A stretch of DNA of 64,000 bases, from contig NZ_CP119107.1 of the NCBI RefSeq assembly GCF_029094525.1, positions 3,472,001 through 3,536,000 on the forward strand. The letters run 5' to 3'. The notes below the pieces were generated by a model, which saw only the letters and a program-made list of their open reading frames with translations, had not been told where the DNA came from and did no database searches. Shown piece by piece: positions 45,769 to 55,437 of this stretch. The DNA is from Pullulanibacillus sp. KACC 23026 (lineage in GTDB: Bacteria > Bacillota > Bacilli > Bacillales > Sporolactobacillaceae). Numbering within the stretch: the stretch's first letter is position 1; every line of letters begins with the position of its first letter. The translations under genes were made by a program, and so were the position numbers.

Positions 45769-46404
45769 CACCGACCCTGTGACTCCCTTCTTCCCAAGTA
45801 TAGACTTAACCCATAAGTTTTTTTGACACTGTGTTTATGTTTAAACGTTTAACAAATATGGGTGATTGTCGATCGATATGGAAATTCTGACGCTTGCCGT
45901 GGACGAACGCCCGAGCCTCCTCACTTGTTTTTGGAGTTGCGGGGTCTCTGCTGCCCGTAATTCCACAGCCGTCTCAAAATCTCCTCTCGACATTTAATTT
46001 TAGTTGATCAATTATAAAGCATTCTATTAATGTGGGAGTTCCTTAAAATCGTTTGGAATTGTTTTCTATTGTTGTTTGGAACCTATAATAATAGGGGGAG
46101 TTTCTAGAGCAGCGCTTACTCAGATAGTAATCTTGATTAGTTCGGATTTTCTTGATAGTAAGCCTAAAAATCCTCAGCGCCGCTTACTCTAGAAGCGTAA
46201 ACTAGAGTCCTGCGGGAATGCACGTGTCCGAAGATCCACTTGGGAAAACAATTAATCAATTCCCAAGAAAGCTTGAGGCCGTGCCCGCGGAAAGCGAGGT
46301 TATTTTCGCACTAAAAAGCTGTGTTTTAATTGTGAGTTATCCACAAGTCCAGATTATAAAGATTCCTGGCAAGAAGAAAACTTGGCGTATCACCAACGTA
46401 TTAG
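45769..46404. repeat. Intergenic region with dispersed repeat copies E and F
   Basis: Copy E (45893-45990, minus) has GAGACGGCTGTGGAATTACG ... GAGGAGGCTCGG ... CCACGGCAAGC. Copy F (46199-46301, plus) has CCTGCGGGAATGCACGTGTCCGA ... GAGGCCGTGCCCGCGGAAAGCGAG. The 18-mer TATCCACAAGTCCAGATT follows at 46338-46355. In B. subtilis pycA (pyruvate carboxylase) lies between ctaA and ftsW; here only repeats are found. Confidence 0.65.
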
Positions 46405-46443
46405 AAAAAGCAGACTCCCTGACGAAAGGGAATCTGCCTTTTT
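46405..46443. terminator. Terminator after ftsW
   Basis: AAAAAGCAGA-CTCCCT-GACGAA-AGGGAATCTGCCTTTTT; the stem has A and T runs on both sides and can serve either strand. It is about 110 bp past the ftsW stop. Confidence 0.75.
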
Positions 46444-46553
46444 GATTGATGAAATTCGATTTTTTCAAAACCTATTTTAAATGGCAGCATTTTTTTAAGG
46501 GACTCACGCCTCAATTTGCGTCTGGAGCCTTCTTAATCTCCTGTGCGAACAAC

Positions 46554-47708
46554 TTACGCCGCTTCTTGTTCAGCCTGTTTCAATTTTTTATTCGTAAAGG
46601 CAGAGACATTAATTAATATGCCTATCATAAATAACGTCATGATAAGAGAAGATCCCCCATAGCTCACTAATGGCAATGTGACACCTGTTACAGGTAGTAG
46701 ACCCGTAGCAGCACCTAGATTAACGATCGTTTGAACACCGACAAAACTTGCTATACCTATTGCAAGCAGACTGCCAAAGACGTCCTGGCAGCGAATCCCA
46801 ACCAAAATGCCTCTAATGACGATGTAAGCGAGGCAAAGCATAACAAAGGTGACTCCAAACGTCCCTAATTCCTCCGCGATAATCGCGATTATAAAATCGG
46901 TATGAGGTTCAGGTAAAAAGCCTGCCTTCTCTATGCTATTACCTAAGCCCTTACCGGTTAAACCACCCGAAGCAATGGCTACATAAGAATTAATTAATTG
47001 CCAGCCCTCTGCATTTGCGATCGTAAAAGGATGGTAGGCAGCGGCAAATCGCTTTAATTGATAGCCCTTTAACATGAAGTGAAAGAGAAAGGCAATTGTT
47101 CCGCCACCCAATCCAAATAAGAAAACAATATGCTTTAAGCGCATCCCCGAACAAATAACAAGGACGGCTGATATTCCGGCGACAATCATGGCTGATCCTA
47201 AGTCAGGCTGCTGTTCAATGAGAATGAAAAATATGGCAACCGTGACAAGAGGAGGCAAGACCCCGCTTTTAAAATCTGAAATGAAGGCTTGCTTATTCGA
47301 AAAAACAGAAGCCAAATAAATAATGACAGAGAGCTTGGCAATCTCAGCTGGTTGAATGTTGAAGCCCCCAATGGAAAACCAGGACGTTGCCCCGTTTGAG
47401 CTCTTTCCGATCAACATGACCAGAACGAGCAAGGCCAAGGTCAATATCGTAATCCATTTGGTAAATGCTTTAAAAAGCTTATAAGGCACAATCATTCCAA
47501 ACGTTCCAGCTATAAGAGCGAGAACACACCAAATCAATTGCTTTTTTAAGATTGAGACACTTGATCCATGCAGGACCATCACTGACCATATTGAGCTGGC
47601 ACTATAGACCATTACAAGCCCAAATGCTAATAAGAGAAGTGTAACAACTATTAAAGAGTAATCATAATAACGAAACAACTCTTTTATCTTTGAACCCATG
47701 CTGCTCAT
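46554..47708 (-). CDS. ftsW: Peptidoglycan glycosyltransferase FtsW
   Basis: SEDS-family polymerase for septal peptidoglycan, partner of PBP2B. 384 residues with about ten membrane helices. Family blocks present: LAFGLVMVYSAS, NIQPAEIAKL, LIEQQPDLGSAM (with the catalytic aspartate), EPHTDFIIAIIAEELG and LVSYGGSSLIMTL. It is placed beside ylaN, as ylaO in B. subtilis, which supports FtsW over RodA or SpoVE. Confidence 0.93.
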   Translation of the reverse strand: MSSMGSKIKELFRYYDYSLIVVTLLLLAFGLVMVYSASSIWSVMVLHGSSVSILKKQLIWCVLALIAGTFGMIVPYKLFKAFTKWITILTLALLVLVMLIGKSSNGATSWFSIGGFNIQPAEIAKLSVIIYLASVFSNKQAFISDFKSGVLPPLVTVAIFFILIEQQPDLGSAMIVAGISAVLVICSGMRLKHIVFLFGLGGGTIAFLFHFMLKGYQLKRFAAAYHPFTIANAEGWQLINSYVAIASGGLTGKGLGNSIEKAGFLPEPHTDFIIAIIAEELGTFGVTFVMLCLAYIVIRGILVGIRCQDVFGSLLAIGIASFVGVQTIVNLGAATGLLPVTGVTLPLVSYGGSSLIMTLFMIGILINVSAFTNKKLKQAEQEAA

Positions 47709-48086
47709 CCTAACTAACGTATTTCTATAATAAATCGTTTCACTTCAAGTGACATGAATGAACCATACACGCGCCACAAGTAGCCACTTCACGTGTGGCA
47801 GACATAAACTTATTAATTGATTAAAACAAAAGAGGGACTTAAGGACACAGCATGCCTGTCCATTTGGTCCGACCAAACTGACTGGGAATAAACAAATTTG
47901 ATTTTGTTGTGTTCTTTAAGAGTTTAATAGTCTACCTAATAAATTCGCTATTGGTTTCTTAAATCCTTTAAAAATAAGGAGTTTAAGTCCTGGAAATCCT
48001 TGCTAAAACGTAAAATGGATTTAAGTAACTCTATTAAAAAAACTCAAACCCACTTGTTTTCAAAACCAAGGTAGTTTGAGTTTTCC
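47709..48086 (-). terminator. Intergenic region ending with the ylaN terminator
   Basis: AAAACTCAAAC / GTTTGAGTTTT with inner CTTG/CAAG pairing at 48035-48084, followed on the minus strand by seven T, is the ylaN terminator. The rest (47709-48030) is AT-rich, with the expected ftsW promoter and no gene. Confidence 0.7.
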
Positions 48087-48371
48087 TCACTCCTGACCTG
48101 TTATCGCTTCGTACAGGCTTGAGAGCTGCTGTTCAAGTTTTCCAAGAATTGCTTTTCCATCTTTTGCATCAACTAGGCCTAGACGAACGGCAAAATCGAT
48201 CTCTCTTGATAGCCCAAACATTTGTGTATCTAAAACTTCCTCGTATAGAGGACACTGTGGCATGGTTAGATTCTCCATCTGAACTTCTATTAATTTTAGG
48301 ATCTTATGCGCATCTGCTTCAAGCAACGCATAGGCCTGATCTCGATGCCGTGTTTCGGTATCGATCGACAA
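48087..48371 (-). CDS. ylaN: YlaN family protein
   Basis: 94-residue small helical protein, essential in B. subtilis under iron-limited conditions and reported to bind the Fur repressor. The core [36 protein letters not shown] is nearly invariant in the family. A TTG at 48371 with GGAGGGG six bases upstream gives the family length; the frame to 48467 is too long. Confidence 0.92.
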   Translation of the reverse strand: MSIDTETRHRDQAYALLEADAHKILKLIEVQMENLTMPQCPLYEEVLDTQMFGLSREIDFAVRLGLVDAKDGKAILGKLEQQLSSLYEAITGQE

Positions 48372-48603
48372 TAGGATCCCCTCCATTACTCTTGCTTTAA
48401 CTTTCATATTAAAGGGAAAAAAGGGAAAAAGCAAGTTATAATTCCTATTCCAATGGATGTCCCCCAAGAGACCGTTTCTTAAAAGATATTAAATTATATG
48501 CTGCCTTATGTGACAAATGAAAGACTAGCTTTTATACTTAAGAGAGGCACCTTCAATTAAAGAAGGCGGGACCGACATCCTTTAATAGAAATGAGGCGTT
48601 TTT

Positions 48604-49077
48604 TTGTCCACCATTGTACCCATTACTGGCCGCGTCCAGTTTCAAATTGTTTTAGATCCCAGCAGTTGGATTTTTGATCACCGAAAGATTGAATTGAATG
48701 ATTACTTAACCGAAACCATCACCATTCAAGATGTACTAGGACATAATCGAGATGAACGAGCAGGTGCTGCCATGCCCCGGATGATCGAGACAGGCGTTAA
48801 ATACGAAAAGGATAAATGGTTAACCGACTCATTTGTCATACCTATTGCTCCTTTTCTAAGCAATGCTGAACCGTTAGAGGATGCGAGTCTCGTCCATTTA
48901 TTAAGTGAAGACGGGGAGGAAATAACTACACTCCCCATTACAGTCTTCAAGGAAGGCGTCTTTTGTTTTTCAAAAAATGGGAAGATCTTAAAAGAAGAAG
49001 GGCCGCTCCAATTTTACAATTTAGACGATTATCACGATGAACCTATTGGAGGCATTTCTAAAATTGTTCTTGCCTAA
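48604..49077 (+). CDS. ylaL: YlaL-like protein
   Basis: 157-residue protein found between ylaN and phoH in Bacillales. The N-terminus GRVQFQIVLDPSSWIFDHRKIEL and the acidic C-terminal half are the recognisable parts; function is not established. TTG start at 48604 with only a weak GAGGCG upstream, so the start is uncertain. A shared terminator separates it from phoH. Confidence 0.65.
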   Translation: MSTIVPITGRVQFQIVLDPSSWIFDHRKIELNDYLTETITIQDVLGHNRDERAGAAMPRMIETGVKYEKDKWLTDSFVIPIAPFLSNAEPLEDASLVHLLSEDGEEITTLPITVFKEGVFCFSKNGKILKEEGPLQFYNLDDYHDEPIGGISKIVLA

Positions 49078-49085
49078 GCTTCAAG

Positions 49086-49127
49086 AATAGCCGGCCCGAC
49101 CTTTATAAGTAGGACCGGCTATTTTTT
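49086..49127. terminator. Bidirectional terminator of ylaL and phoH
   Basis: AATAGCCGG(C)CC...GGACCGGCTATT with a T-run on the plus side. Confidence 0.88.
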
Positions 49128-49153
49128 ATACGTTAAGGGCGACCTTGAACCGG

Positions 49154-50479
49154 TTACAAAACATCCGCAGCGATTTGCGCAAGTTTTGACCGTTCGCCCT
49201 TCTGAAGCTTAACATGTCCACTGACATCTTGATCTTTCATCTTTTCCACAACATAAGTCAGTCCATTATTGTATTGGTCAAGATAGGGGTGATCGACTTG
49301 TTCTGGATCCCCCATTAAAATAATCTTAGTGCCTTCCCCTACTCTTGTTAAGATTGTTTTGACCTCGTGCTTCGTTAAATTCTGAGCTTCGTCTATAATG
49401 ATAAATTGCTCGGGGATGCTTCTTCCTCTTATATATGTAATCGCCTCAGTTTCAATAGAGCTAATACCCGCTAATATATCCTCGATCTCTCCTTTTCTCT
49501 TGGTGTTAAAAAGGAATTCCAAATTATCATAAACAGGCTGCAGCCACGGTCTCAGCTTCTCTGCTTTCTCACCTGGCAGATAGCCAATATCCTTGCCGAC
49601 TGGCATAATGGATCTGGCAATCAAAAGTTTTTTATAGAGATGCAAATCCTCCGTTTGCAGAAGCCCTGAAGCAAGCGCCAACAAGGTCTTGCCGGTCCCT
49701 GCTTTCCCAATTAATGTAACGAGGTGAACGTCCGGCCGTTGTAAAAGTTCAAGCGCCATCACTTGCTGGGCGTTCCGGCCTTTTATCCCCCAGACCGTTT
49801 CATTCCCATAATAACAACTCGTTAACAGCTTTCCTGATGCATCAATAATTCCGATCGCAGAGGATTTCATATTCAATCCCTTTAAAATAAAGAACTCATA
49901 AGGATAGGTCGGTTCTTTTGTAATCTCAGAAACTGGAATTTTCTTATCGCGATAGAATTGGTTGATCAAATGATCGGATACGTAGAACTCGCGATAGCCA
50001 TTGTAGATATCATCATCCTTTATGACTCGATCATTCAAGAAGTCCTCAGTTTCAATCCCAAGGGCATCCGCCTTGACTCTTACTAGGACATCTTTACTGA
50101 CTAAGATCACTTGTTTCGGGATCTCTTTTTGTTGTTCTTCGATTTGTAAATTTAACGCGACAGCAATAATCCTGTTGTCATTCGTTCTATCTATAAAGCT
50201 TTCTTTTACTGATTCAAATGAGCGATGATTAAGTTCTACACGAATAGAACCTCCGTTTTCAAGCGGCACCCCTTGATGAAGCCTTCCTTTTTCTCTAAGC
50301 TGGTCAATGAGTCGAGAGACCGTTCTTGCATGCCGCCCAATCTCATCCATATTTCGCTTTTTGGAATCAATCTCTTCCAAAACAATGGCTGGAATAATCA
50401 CTTCATGTTCCTCGAAAGCGAACAATGCAAAAGGATCTTGTAAGAGTACATTTGTGTCTAGGACGTAAATTTTAGTCAA
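49154..50479 (-). CDS. phoH: PhoH family protein with PIN domain (YlaK)
   Basis: PIN-PhoH fusion: an N-terminal PIN nuclease-like domain (KIYVLDTNVLLQDPFALFAF, with acidic residues) followed by a PhoH ATPase domain (from about 235) with Walker A LIGKAGTGKTLLALASG, YLPGEKAEKLRPWLQP and Walker B FIIIDEAQNLT. Such proteins are RNA helicase/nucleases. TTG at 50479 with AGGAGGCG upstream gives 441 residues, the family length; a 16-codon extension is rejected. Confidence 0.94.
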   Translation of the reverse strand: MTKIYVLDTNVLLQDPFALFAFEEHEVIIPAIVLEEIDSKKRNMDEIGRHARTVSRLIDQLREKGRLHQGVPLENGGSIRVELNHRSFESVKESFIDRTNDNRIIAVALNLQIEEQQKEIPKQVILVSKDVLVRVKADALGIETEDFLNDRVIKDDDIYNGYREFYVSDHLINQFYRDKKIPVSEITKEPTYPYEFFILKGLNMKSSAIGIIDASGKLLTSCYYGNETVWGIKGRNAQQVMALELLQRPDVHLVTLIGKAGTGKTLLALASGLLQTEDLHLYKKLLIARSIMPVGKDIGYLPGEKAEKLRPWLQPVYDNLEFLFNTKRKGEIEDILAGISSIETEAITYIRGRSIPEQFIIIDEAQNLTKHEVKTILTRVGEGTKIILMGDPEQVDHPYLDQYNNGLTYVVEKMKDQDVSGHVKLQKGERSKLAQIAADVL

Positions 50480-50856
50480 AGTGTCGCCTCCTGTGTCATT
50501 AGCCTGTTGATTCAAGGCCCTATTCATTTTTTAATTTGCATTAGCAGGGTCAATCAAGAAAAATTAAGGTCGTTGTCTTGTGAGGACGAACTTAAATTTT
50601 CAAGATGGATGACTTTTTTTATCACCTCAACACTGAATTAGAGTTAGTTGTGAAAGAAATACAGCTGTGTCACTCAATGAATTTCCGTTTAGTAAAAATG
50701 TATGTACAATTGAACAAAGATAGACGAATGAGAAAAAAATGATGACTAATTAACTGATTAAAATAGGCTAGTACCGCTCAAAATGGCGGACTTGAGTCAA
50801 GAATAAAGAGACGTTGATCATTGGGTCATGGTATAATGTCACTTGAGGTGAATGAG
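50480..50856 (+). promoter_or_regulatory. Intergenic region with extended -10 promoter for ylaI
   Basis: TGG-TATAAT at 50829-50837 is an extended -10 element 19 bp before the ylaI ATG. No matching -35 at 17 bases is seen. Remaining sequence is AT-rich with no gene. Confidence 0.5.
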
Positions 50857-51060
50857 ATGAAGATCACATGTATCTTATGCCAAGAAACACAAGAAATTGA
50901 TGACCAAAATCCCGTTGCCAAACGATTAAGGAATCGTCCCATTCACACATACATGTGTCCAAACTGCCATGAACGAATAACAGACAGAACCATAAAACGC
51001 TGGGAAACAGGGAAATTTCGCGTCCATCATAAAGAAGTCCAGAAAAATGACCAATGGTGA
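50857..51060 (+). CDS. ylaI: YlaI, DUF2197 zinc-binding protein
   Basis: 67-residue zinc-ribbon-like protein. CILC near the N-terminus and CPNC further on are the metal-binding cysteine pairs, with the conserved AKRLRNRPIHTYMC core. ATG at 50857 with TGAGGTGA upstream; a 12-codon extension is rejected. Function unknown. Confidence 0.88.
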   Translation: MKITCILCQETQEIDDQNPVAKRLRNRPIHTYMCPNCHERITDRTIKRWETGKFRVHHKEVQKNDQW

Positions 51061-51111
51061 GCCTACTACTTGAACTAACATCATGAAATTTCATCCTCGG
51101 GTTGATCTACA

Positions 51112-51230
51112 TGCTGGCTTGCGTATAACTTCCATCTTTCTATCGTAGGTTATACGCACCAGCAAGTTGCACATTCCAATTCAAATCTGTTCTTACTAAC
51201 CTATTTTCTGCTGGCTTGCACAATTCCAAT
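51112..51230. repeat. Hairpin and short direct repeats between ylaI and ylaH
   Basis: GCTGGCTTGCGTATAAC at 51113 pairs with GTTATACGCACCAGC at 51149-51163 (imperfect). GCTGGCTTGC recurs at 51210 and TTGCACA(A)TTCCAAT occurs at 51166 and 51216. It may be a small palindromic repeat unit; no gene is present. Confidence 0.45.
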
Positions 51231-51245
51231 CAGTTTTTACGAAGC

Positions 51246-51292
51246 AAAAAAAAGCCATTACAGGTCCAGATGGACACGTAATGGCTTTTTTT
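51246..51292. terminator. Bidirectional terminator of ylaI and ylaH
   Basis: AAAAAAAGCCATTAC...GTAATGGCTTTTTTT with inner TCC/GGA pairs. Confidence 0.9.
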
Positions 51293-51297
51293 AGTTG

Positions 51298-51630
51298 TTA
51301 CATTTTTAATTGGTCGTCTCTTCTCTTCGATTGGTACAGTCGCAGTTTATAGATAATAAGCACGACTGCTGCAATCGTCAAAGCCCCGACAATCGGTAAT
51401 TGAAGGGCTAAGATCGTCATAATAATGCAACCAAACAAGAGCAGCACATAAATAATTAAGGATTTCAAAGGAGGAAGCTTTCGGGCAAACCCTAGTTTGT
51501 AGACCACAATAGACAAAGCAACAATCGTCAGATACAAAATAATAATCATGTGATCAGAAGACCATTTGTGATCGAGCAGAAATTGCGGATAGCTCGAAAA
51601 GTGAAATTGACTGCTATCAGTGTTTGACAC
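51298..51630 (-). CDS. ylaH: YlaH-like membrane protein
   Basis: 110-residue protein with three membrane helices (about 27-45, 57-75, 77-96) and a basic C-terminus (RLYQSKRRDDQLKM). The YlaH-like family is uncharacterised. It follows typA by 26 bp in the same direction, the standard typA-ylaH pair. Confidence 0.85.
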   Translation of the reverse strand: MSNTDSSQFHFSSYPQFLLDHKWSSDHMIIILYLTIVALSIVVYKLGFARKLPPLKSLIIYVLLLFGCIIMTILALQLPIVGALTIAAVVLIIYKLRLYQSKRRDDQLKM

Positions 51631-51656
51631 AGCTTCTTCCCCCTATCTTCTCCTTA

Positions 51657-53501
51657 TTAGAACTTTGAACTAGCTAACTTACGCTTCTTCTCTTCCCGCT
51701 CACGTTCGTTTTTATTTAAAACTTTCTTTCTCAAACGAATGTTTTCCGGAGTCATTTCGCAATATTCGTCATCATCCAAATAAGCTAATGCATCCTCAAG
51801 AGACAGGATTCTTGGCGTTTTAAGCGTGACCGTTTGATCTTTTGTTGCGGATCGCACGTTCGTCATTTGCTTGGCTTTTGTCACATTAACCGTCAAATCA
51901 TTCTCACGGGTATGCTCACCAACGATCATTCCCTCATAAACTTGAGCGCCCGGCTCAACGAACATCGTTCCACGGTCTTCAAGCTGACCAAGTGAATAAG
52001 CCGTTACTTGCCCAGTATCCATGGAAACGAGGACACCTTGACGACGGCCACCGATAGCCTCACGAATAAATGGACGATAGTGGTCAAAGGAATGATTTAA
52101 AACTCCATAACCGCGTGTCTCACTTAAGAAATCACGACGATAGCCGATAAGGCCGCGAGATGGTGCCATAAAAGTTAATTTGAAATGACCGTCTTCTTGC
52201 TGTTCCATGTTCTGCAGCTCCGCTTTGCGGCGGCCAAGTGATTCAATGACAGACCCAGAATAATCTTCAGGTACGTCGATCATAACCTGCTCCCATGGCT
52301 CAGATAAAACACCATCAATTTCTCTTTCAATAACCTTAGGCTTCGACACTTGAAGCTCATAACCCTCTCGGCGCATGTTCTCAATTAAAATAGACAAGTG
52401 AAGTTCCCCGCGTCCAGAAACGATCCAAGCATCAGGAGATTCTGTTTGCTCAACAATTAAGCTCACATCGCGTTCGACTTCTGCCATCAAGCGTTCATAC
52501 AGCTTACGGCTAGTGATATATTGGCCCTCTTTACCAGCAAATGGACTATTATTGACTAAGAACGTCATTTGCATGGTTGGTTCTTCAATGGTTAAGAGAG
52601 GAAGTGGATCAATTTTGCCCGCTTCATTGATTGTTTCACCGATATTGATATCCTCAACACCCGTAATCGCGATTAGATCTCCAGCTTTGGCCTCTTGAAT
52701 TTCCGATCTTTTAAGGCCAAAGAAGCCGAATAGCTTCGTTACACGGAACCCTTTTTGTGTACCATCGGCCTTCACAAGCACCGCCTGCTGACCCACTTCG
52801 ATTTTTCCTCGGTAAATACGGCCGATCCCAATACGTCCTACATAATCATTATAATCAAGCATCGTCACCTGGAATTGAAGGGACTCATCGGAGTTATCAA
52901 TCGGTCCTGGTACGTGCTCAAGAATCATGTCAAAAACAATGGACATATCATGCGTGACATCATCAGGTGTCTTTCCTGCTACACCGTTGATTGCCGATGC
53001 ATAGACAACTGGAAACTCAAGCTGGTCATCATCAGCACCAAGATCAATAAAGAGTTCAAGCACTTCGTCTATAACTTCTTCTGGTCGAGCCATAGGCTTG
53101 TCGATTTTATTTACAACAACGATTGGCTTTAATTTAGCTTCAAGCGCTTTTTTCAATACAAAGCGTGTTTGTGGCATAACCCCTTCATACGCGTCGACGA
53201 GAAGCAAGACCCCATCCACCATGCGCATGATCCGTTCAACCTCACCGCTGAAGTCAGCGTGTCCAGGAGTATCCACAATATTAATACGGTGGTCTTTATA
53301 TGAAAGGCTTGTGTTCTTAGCTAAAATCGTAATTCCGCGTTCACGTTCAAGATCATTGGAATCCATTGCCCGTTCATGAACATGCTCATTTTGACGGAAT
53401 GTACCAGATTGCTTTAATAATTCATCCACAAGCGTTGTTTTTCCGTGGTCAACGTGTGCAATGATCGCAATATTTCTTAAATCATTTCGTGTATTTGACA
53501 T
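51657..53501 (-). CDS. typA: Translational GTPase TypA/BipA
   Basis: Ribosome-binding GTPase involved in 50S assembly and stress/cold adaptation. 614 residues with G1 AHVDHGKTT, G2 RGITI, G3 DTPGHADF, G4 NKID and G5 SA(I), then EF-G-like domains II, III and V and the TypA-specific C-terminal domain. ATG at 53501. The sequence is uninterrupted and typical. Confidence 0.97.
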   Translation of the reverse strand: MSNTRNDLRNIAIIAHVDHGKTTLVDELLKQSGTFRQNEHVHERAMDSNDLERERGITILAKNTSLSYKDHRINIVDTPGHADFSGEVERIMRMVDGVLLLVDAYEGVMPQTRFVLKKALEAKLKPIVVVNKIDKPMARPEEVIDEVLELFIDLGADDDQLEFPVVYASAINGVAGKTPDDVTHDMSIVFDMILEHVPGPIDNSDESLQFQVTMLDYNDYVGRIGIGRIYRGKIEVGQQAVLVKADGTQKGFRVTKLFGFFGLKRSEIQEAKAGDLIAITGVEDINIGETINEAGKIDPLPLLTIEEPTMQMTFLVNNSPFAGKEGQYITSRKLYERLMAEVERDVSLIVEQTESPDAWIVSGRGELHLSILIENMRREGYELQVSKPKVIEREIDGVLSEPWEQVMIDVPEDYSGSVIESLGRRKAELQNMEQQEDGHFKLTFMAPSRGLIGYRRDFLSETRGYGVLNHSFDHYRPFIREAIGGRRQGVLVSMDTGQVTAYSLGQLEDRGTMFVEPGAQVYEGMIVGEHTRENDLTVNVTKAKQMTNVRSATKDQTVTLKTPRILSLEDALAYLDDDEYCEMTPENIRLRKKVLNKNEREREEKKRKLASSKF

Positions 53502-53731
53502 TCAATACGCTCCTCAGTTTCATAGGTCCGCTTAGCTTATGCGGTGCAAACTCTATTATTATAACATATCCGTAAAATAATGTCCCTCTTTCTTTTCTGT
53601 GAAAATAATCACTGGGTTTAATCCACACTTGAATTGGCTATCCTATATCTAACTTAATTTTGACAATAGGAAAGCAGAGCTACCTAAATTTTAGGTTTCT
53701 CGAATAACTTTCTTATTAATTGTCTATAATG

Positions 53732-54871
53732 CTAATTTGCTGTGGACTCGTGATAGGGTTCTTTGTTCTGAAGCATGTGATAGACAATGGTAAGCATTCG
53801 GTGTCCGATGGCAACGAGTGCTTTTTTCTTTCCTCTTCTTGCAGCTAGCGACCAATACTTAATGGACAACCTTTTATTTCGACTTCTTGAAACAGCCCAC
53901 GCAGCTTCACATAAAGCAGATTTAATATGAGGATTCCCTTTGACTGTCTTTGTACTCTTTCGTTTTCCCGCACTTTCATGATTACCAGGAGATAAACCTG
54001 CCCATGAGGCAAGGTGTTTGGAAGTAGGGAATTGTCCCATATCCACTCCTATTTCAGCGATGATAATGGCTGCGGTCTCTTTTTTAATACCGGGCATGGT
54101 CATAAGCAATTGCACTTCTTCTTGATAGTCCTTCAAAATGTCATCCATTCTCTTTTCGATAGCCGATATTAACTCTTCAAGGTAAATAATATGCATCCAA
54201 GATTGTTTAATAAGAAAGAGTTGATGTTCGTTTAATGTTCCAAACAGTGAATCGGCTATCATTTGCTTTTTATGTGCCATTTTCCCATGAATCTTTTGAC
54301 CAACTTCTTCTTGATCAATGTACCCATTATCCATAAGTTGTTCTAAAAGCTTTCTTCCTGAAACGCCAAATACATCTGAAATAACGGTAGCTAGTTTAAT
54401 ATTCGAAGCCTCTAGAACCTTTTGAATCCGATTTTTTTCTGACGTCATCTGACCCACCCACTTTTTGCGAAGACGAGTCAAGTCACGAAGATTTCGAAAA
54501 TCCTCGGGAGGCACAAAACTTTTTTCAATTAAACCATGTCTTAATAATTTGGCGATCCACTCTGCATCTGACACATCCGTCTTTCTACCAGGAACATTTT
54601 TAATCCTTTGGGCATTCGCCAACGTAATATCGAAGAAATCCTCTAAGATGTTATAAACCGGCTTCCAATAAATGCCTGTACTTTCCATCGCTATATGGGT
54701 GACTTCTTTTTCCTCTAACCACTTTAGAAGACGAAAGAGATCTTTGGTTAAAGTAGGGAAAGTTTCCGTTTCCTTCACTAGATCTGTTTCTGATTCTCCC
54801 ATTAAGACACATGCCACAATCGTTTCTGAATGAACATCCAAGCCTGCGCAACGTTTGTACAACGTTTCCAC
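53732..54871 (-). CDS. IS110-family transposase (DEDD recombinase)
   Basis: 379-residue recombinase with an N-terminal RuvC-like DEDD domain: D12 (GLDVH), E63 (AMESTGIYW), D99 and D102 (GRKTDVSDAEW). A coiled coil follows, then the C-terminal Tnp (transposase_20) domain with a serine in NHESAGKRKSTKTVKGNP (S300) expected to be the second catalytic residue. No stop or frameshift was seen. In IS110 members studied, this protein works with a bridge RNA that pairs with donor and target DNA. Confidence 0.93.
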   Translation of the reverse strand: METLYKRCAGLDVHSETIVACVLMGESETDLVKETETFPTLTKDLFRLLKWLEEKEVTHIAMESTGIYWKPVYNILEDFFDITLANAQRIKNVPGRKTDVSDAEWIAKLLRHGLIEKSFVPPEDFRNLRDLTRLRKKWVGQMTSEKNRIQKVLEASNIKLATVISDVFGVSGRKLLEQLMDNGYIDQEEVGQKIHGKMAHKKQMIADSLFGTLNEHQLFLIKQSWMHIIYLEELISAIEKRMDDILKDYQEEVQLLMTMPGIKKETAAIIIAEIGVDMGQFPTSKHLASWAGLSPGNHESAGKRKSTKTVKGNPHIKSALCEAAWAVSRSRNKRLSIKYWSLAARRGKKKALVAIGHRMLTIVYHMLQNKEPYHESTAN

Positions 54872-54893
54872 TTCAAACCACCTTCATGTTTTT

Positions 54894-55002
54894 ATTCCAC
54901 AAACAGTGGAATGAATTTGAAGTTAGACATTTTTCTGTTCGTAGTCATCTCTTAGTAAGACAAATAGAGAGCTAACAATGGGTTGTTCACCAAATTCATT
55001 CC
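54894..55002 (-). ncRNA. Candidate bridge RNA region of the IS110 element
   Basis: The segment upstream of the recombinase start contains GGAATGAATTTG (54908-54919) with its perfect 12-base inverse CAAATTCATTCC (54991-55002), enclosing about 70 nt. The inner copy can instead pair with ATTCCAC (54894-54900) to form a 7-bp hairpin. A structured RNA in this place fits the IS110 group layout. Extent, promoter and pairing loops were not determined. Confidence 0.4.
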
Positions 55003-55264
55003 AACAGTTTTTTATACAGGGTAGAACCACCATTAAAGAGCACGTTATATACTCACTGTCTGTGGTATCTACATTATGGGGTGGGTACTCTATTTTCATT
55101 CCTGGGTTGAGAGCGAAAGATCATGGATGTTTTTTATATAATATAGGCTAGACTATATTATAGAGGTTCATGCATGGAATGTTTACTCATTTTATATTGA
55201 AGAATTGTGTTTTTTTGCTATTATTATTTATTAGTTATATCCTGTATGTAGGAGGTTGTTTTTT

Positions 55265-55432
55265 ATGAATGCCGTTTTCTTTTTGCTTGCTGTCTTAACA
55301 GTTGGGAGCTTAGTGATGATCGGCTACGCCATTGTGGCGAGCAGCTTGCTTGGAGTCATCCTGTCGATTCTGGGTGTTCTTGTATTTATGGGGCTTGGGT
55401 TTACCTTAAAGCGCCGCGTACAAACGAATTGA
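55265..55432 (+). CDS. ylaF: YlaF-like small membrane protein (DUF5325)
   Basis: 55-residue protein made of two hydrophobic helices (NAVFFLLAVLTVGSLVMIGYA and GVILSILGVLVFMGLGFTL) and a basic tail (KRRVQTN). TAGGAGG lies nine bases upstream of the ATG. Position between suhB and typA matches B. subtilis ylaF. Function unknown. Confidence 0.75.
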   Translation: MNAVFFLLAVLTVGSLVMIGYAIVASSLLGVILSILGVLVFMGLGFTLKRRVQTN

Positions 55433-55437
55433 ATGCC

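Larger units (their letters stand above)
53640..55090 (-). mobile_element. IS110-family insertion sequence (ends approximate)
   Basis: An IS110-type recombinase gene with short 3' flank and a longer structured non-coding 5' flank lies between typA and ylaF. IS110 elements lack terminal inverted repeats and usually leave no target duplication, so the limits given are only approximate. The 5' flank is the expected location of the bridge RNA in the IS110 group. Confidence 0.7.
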
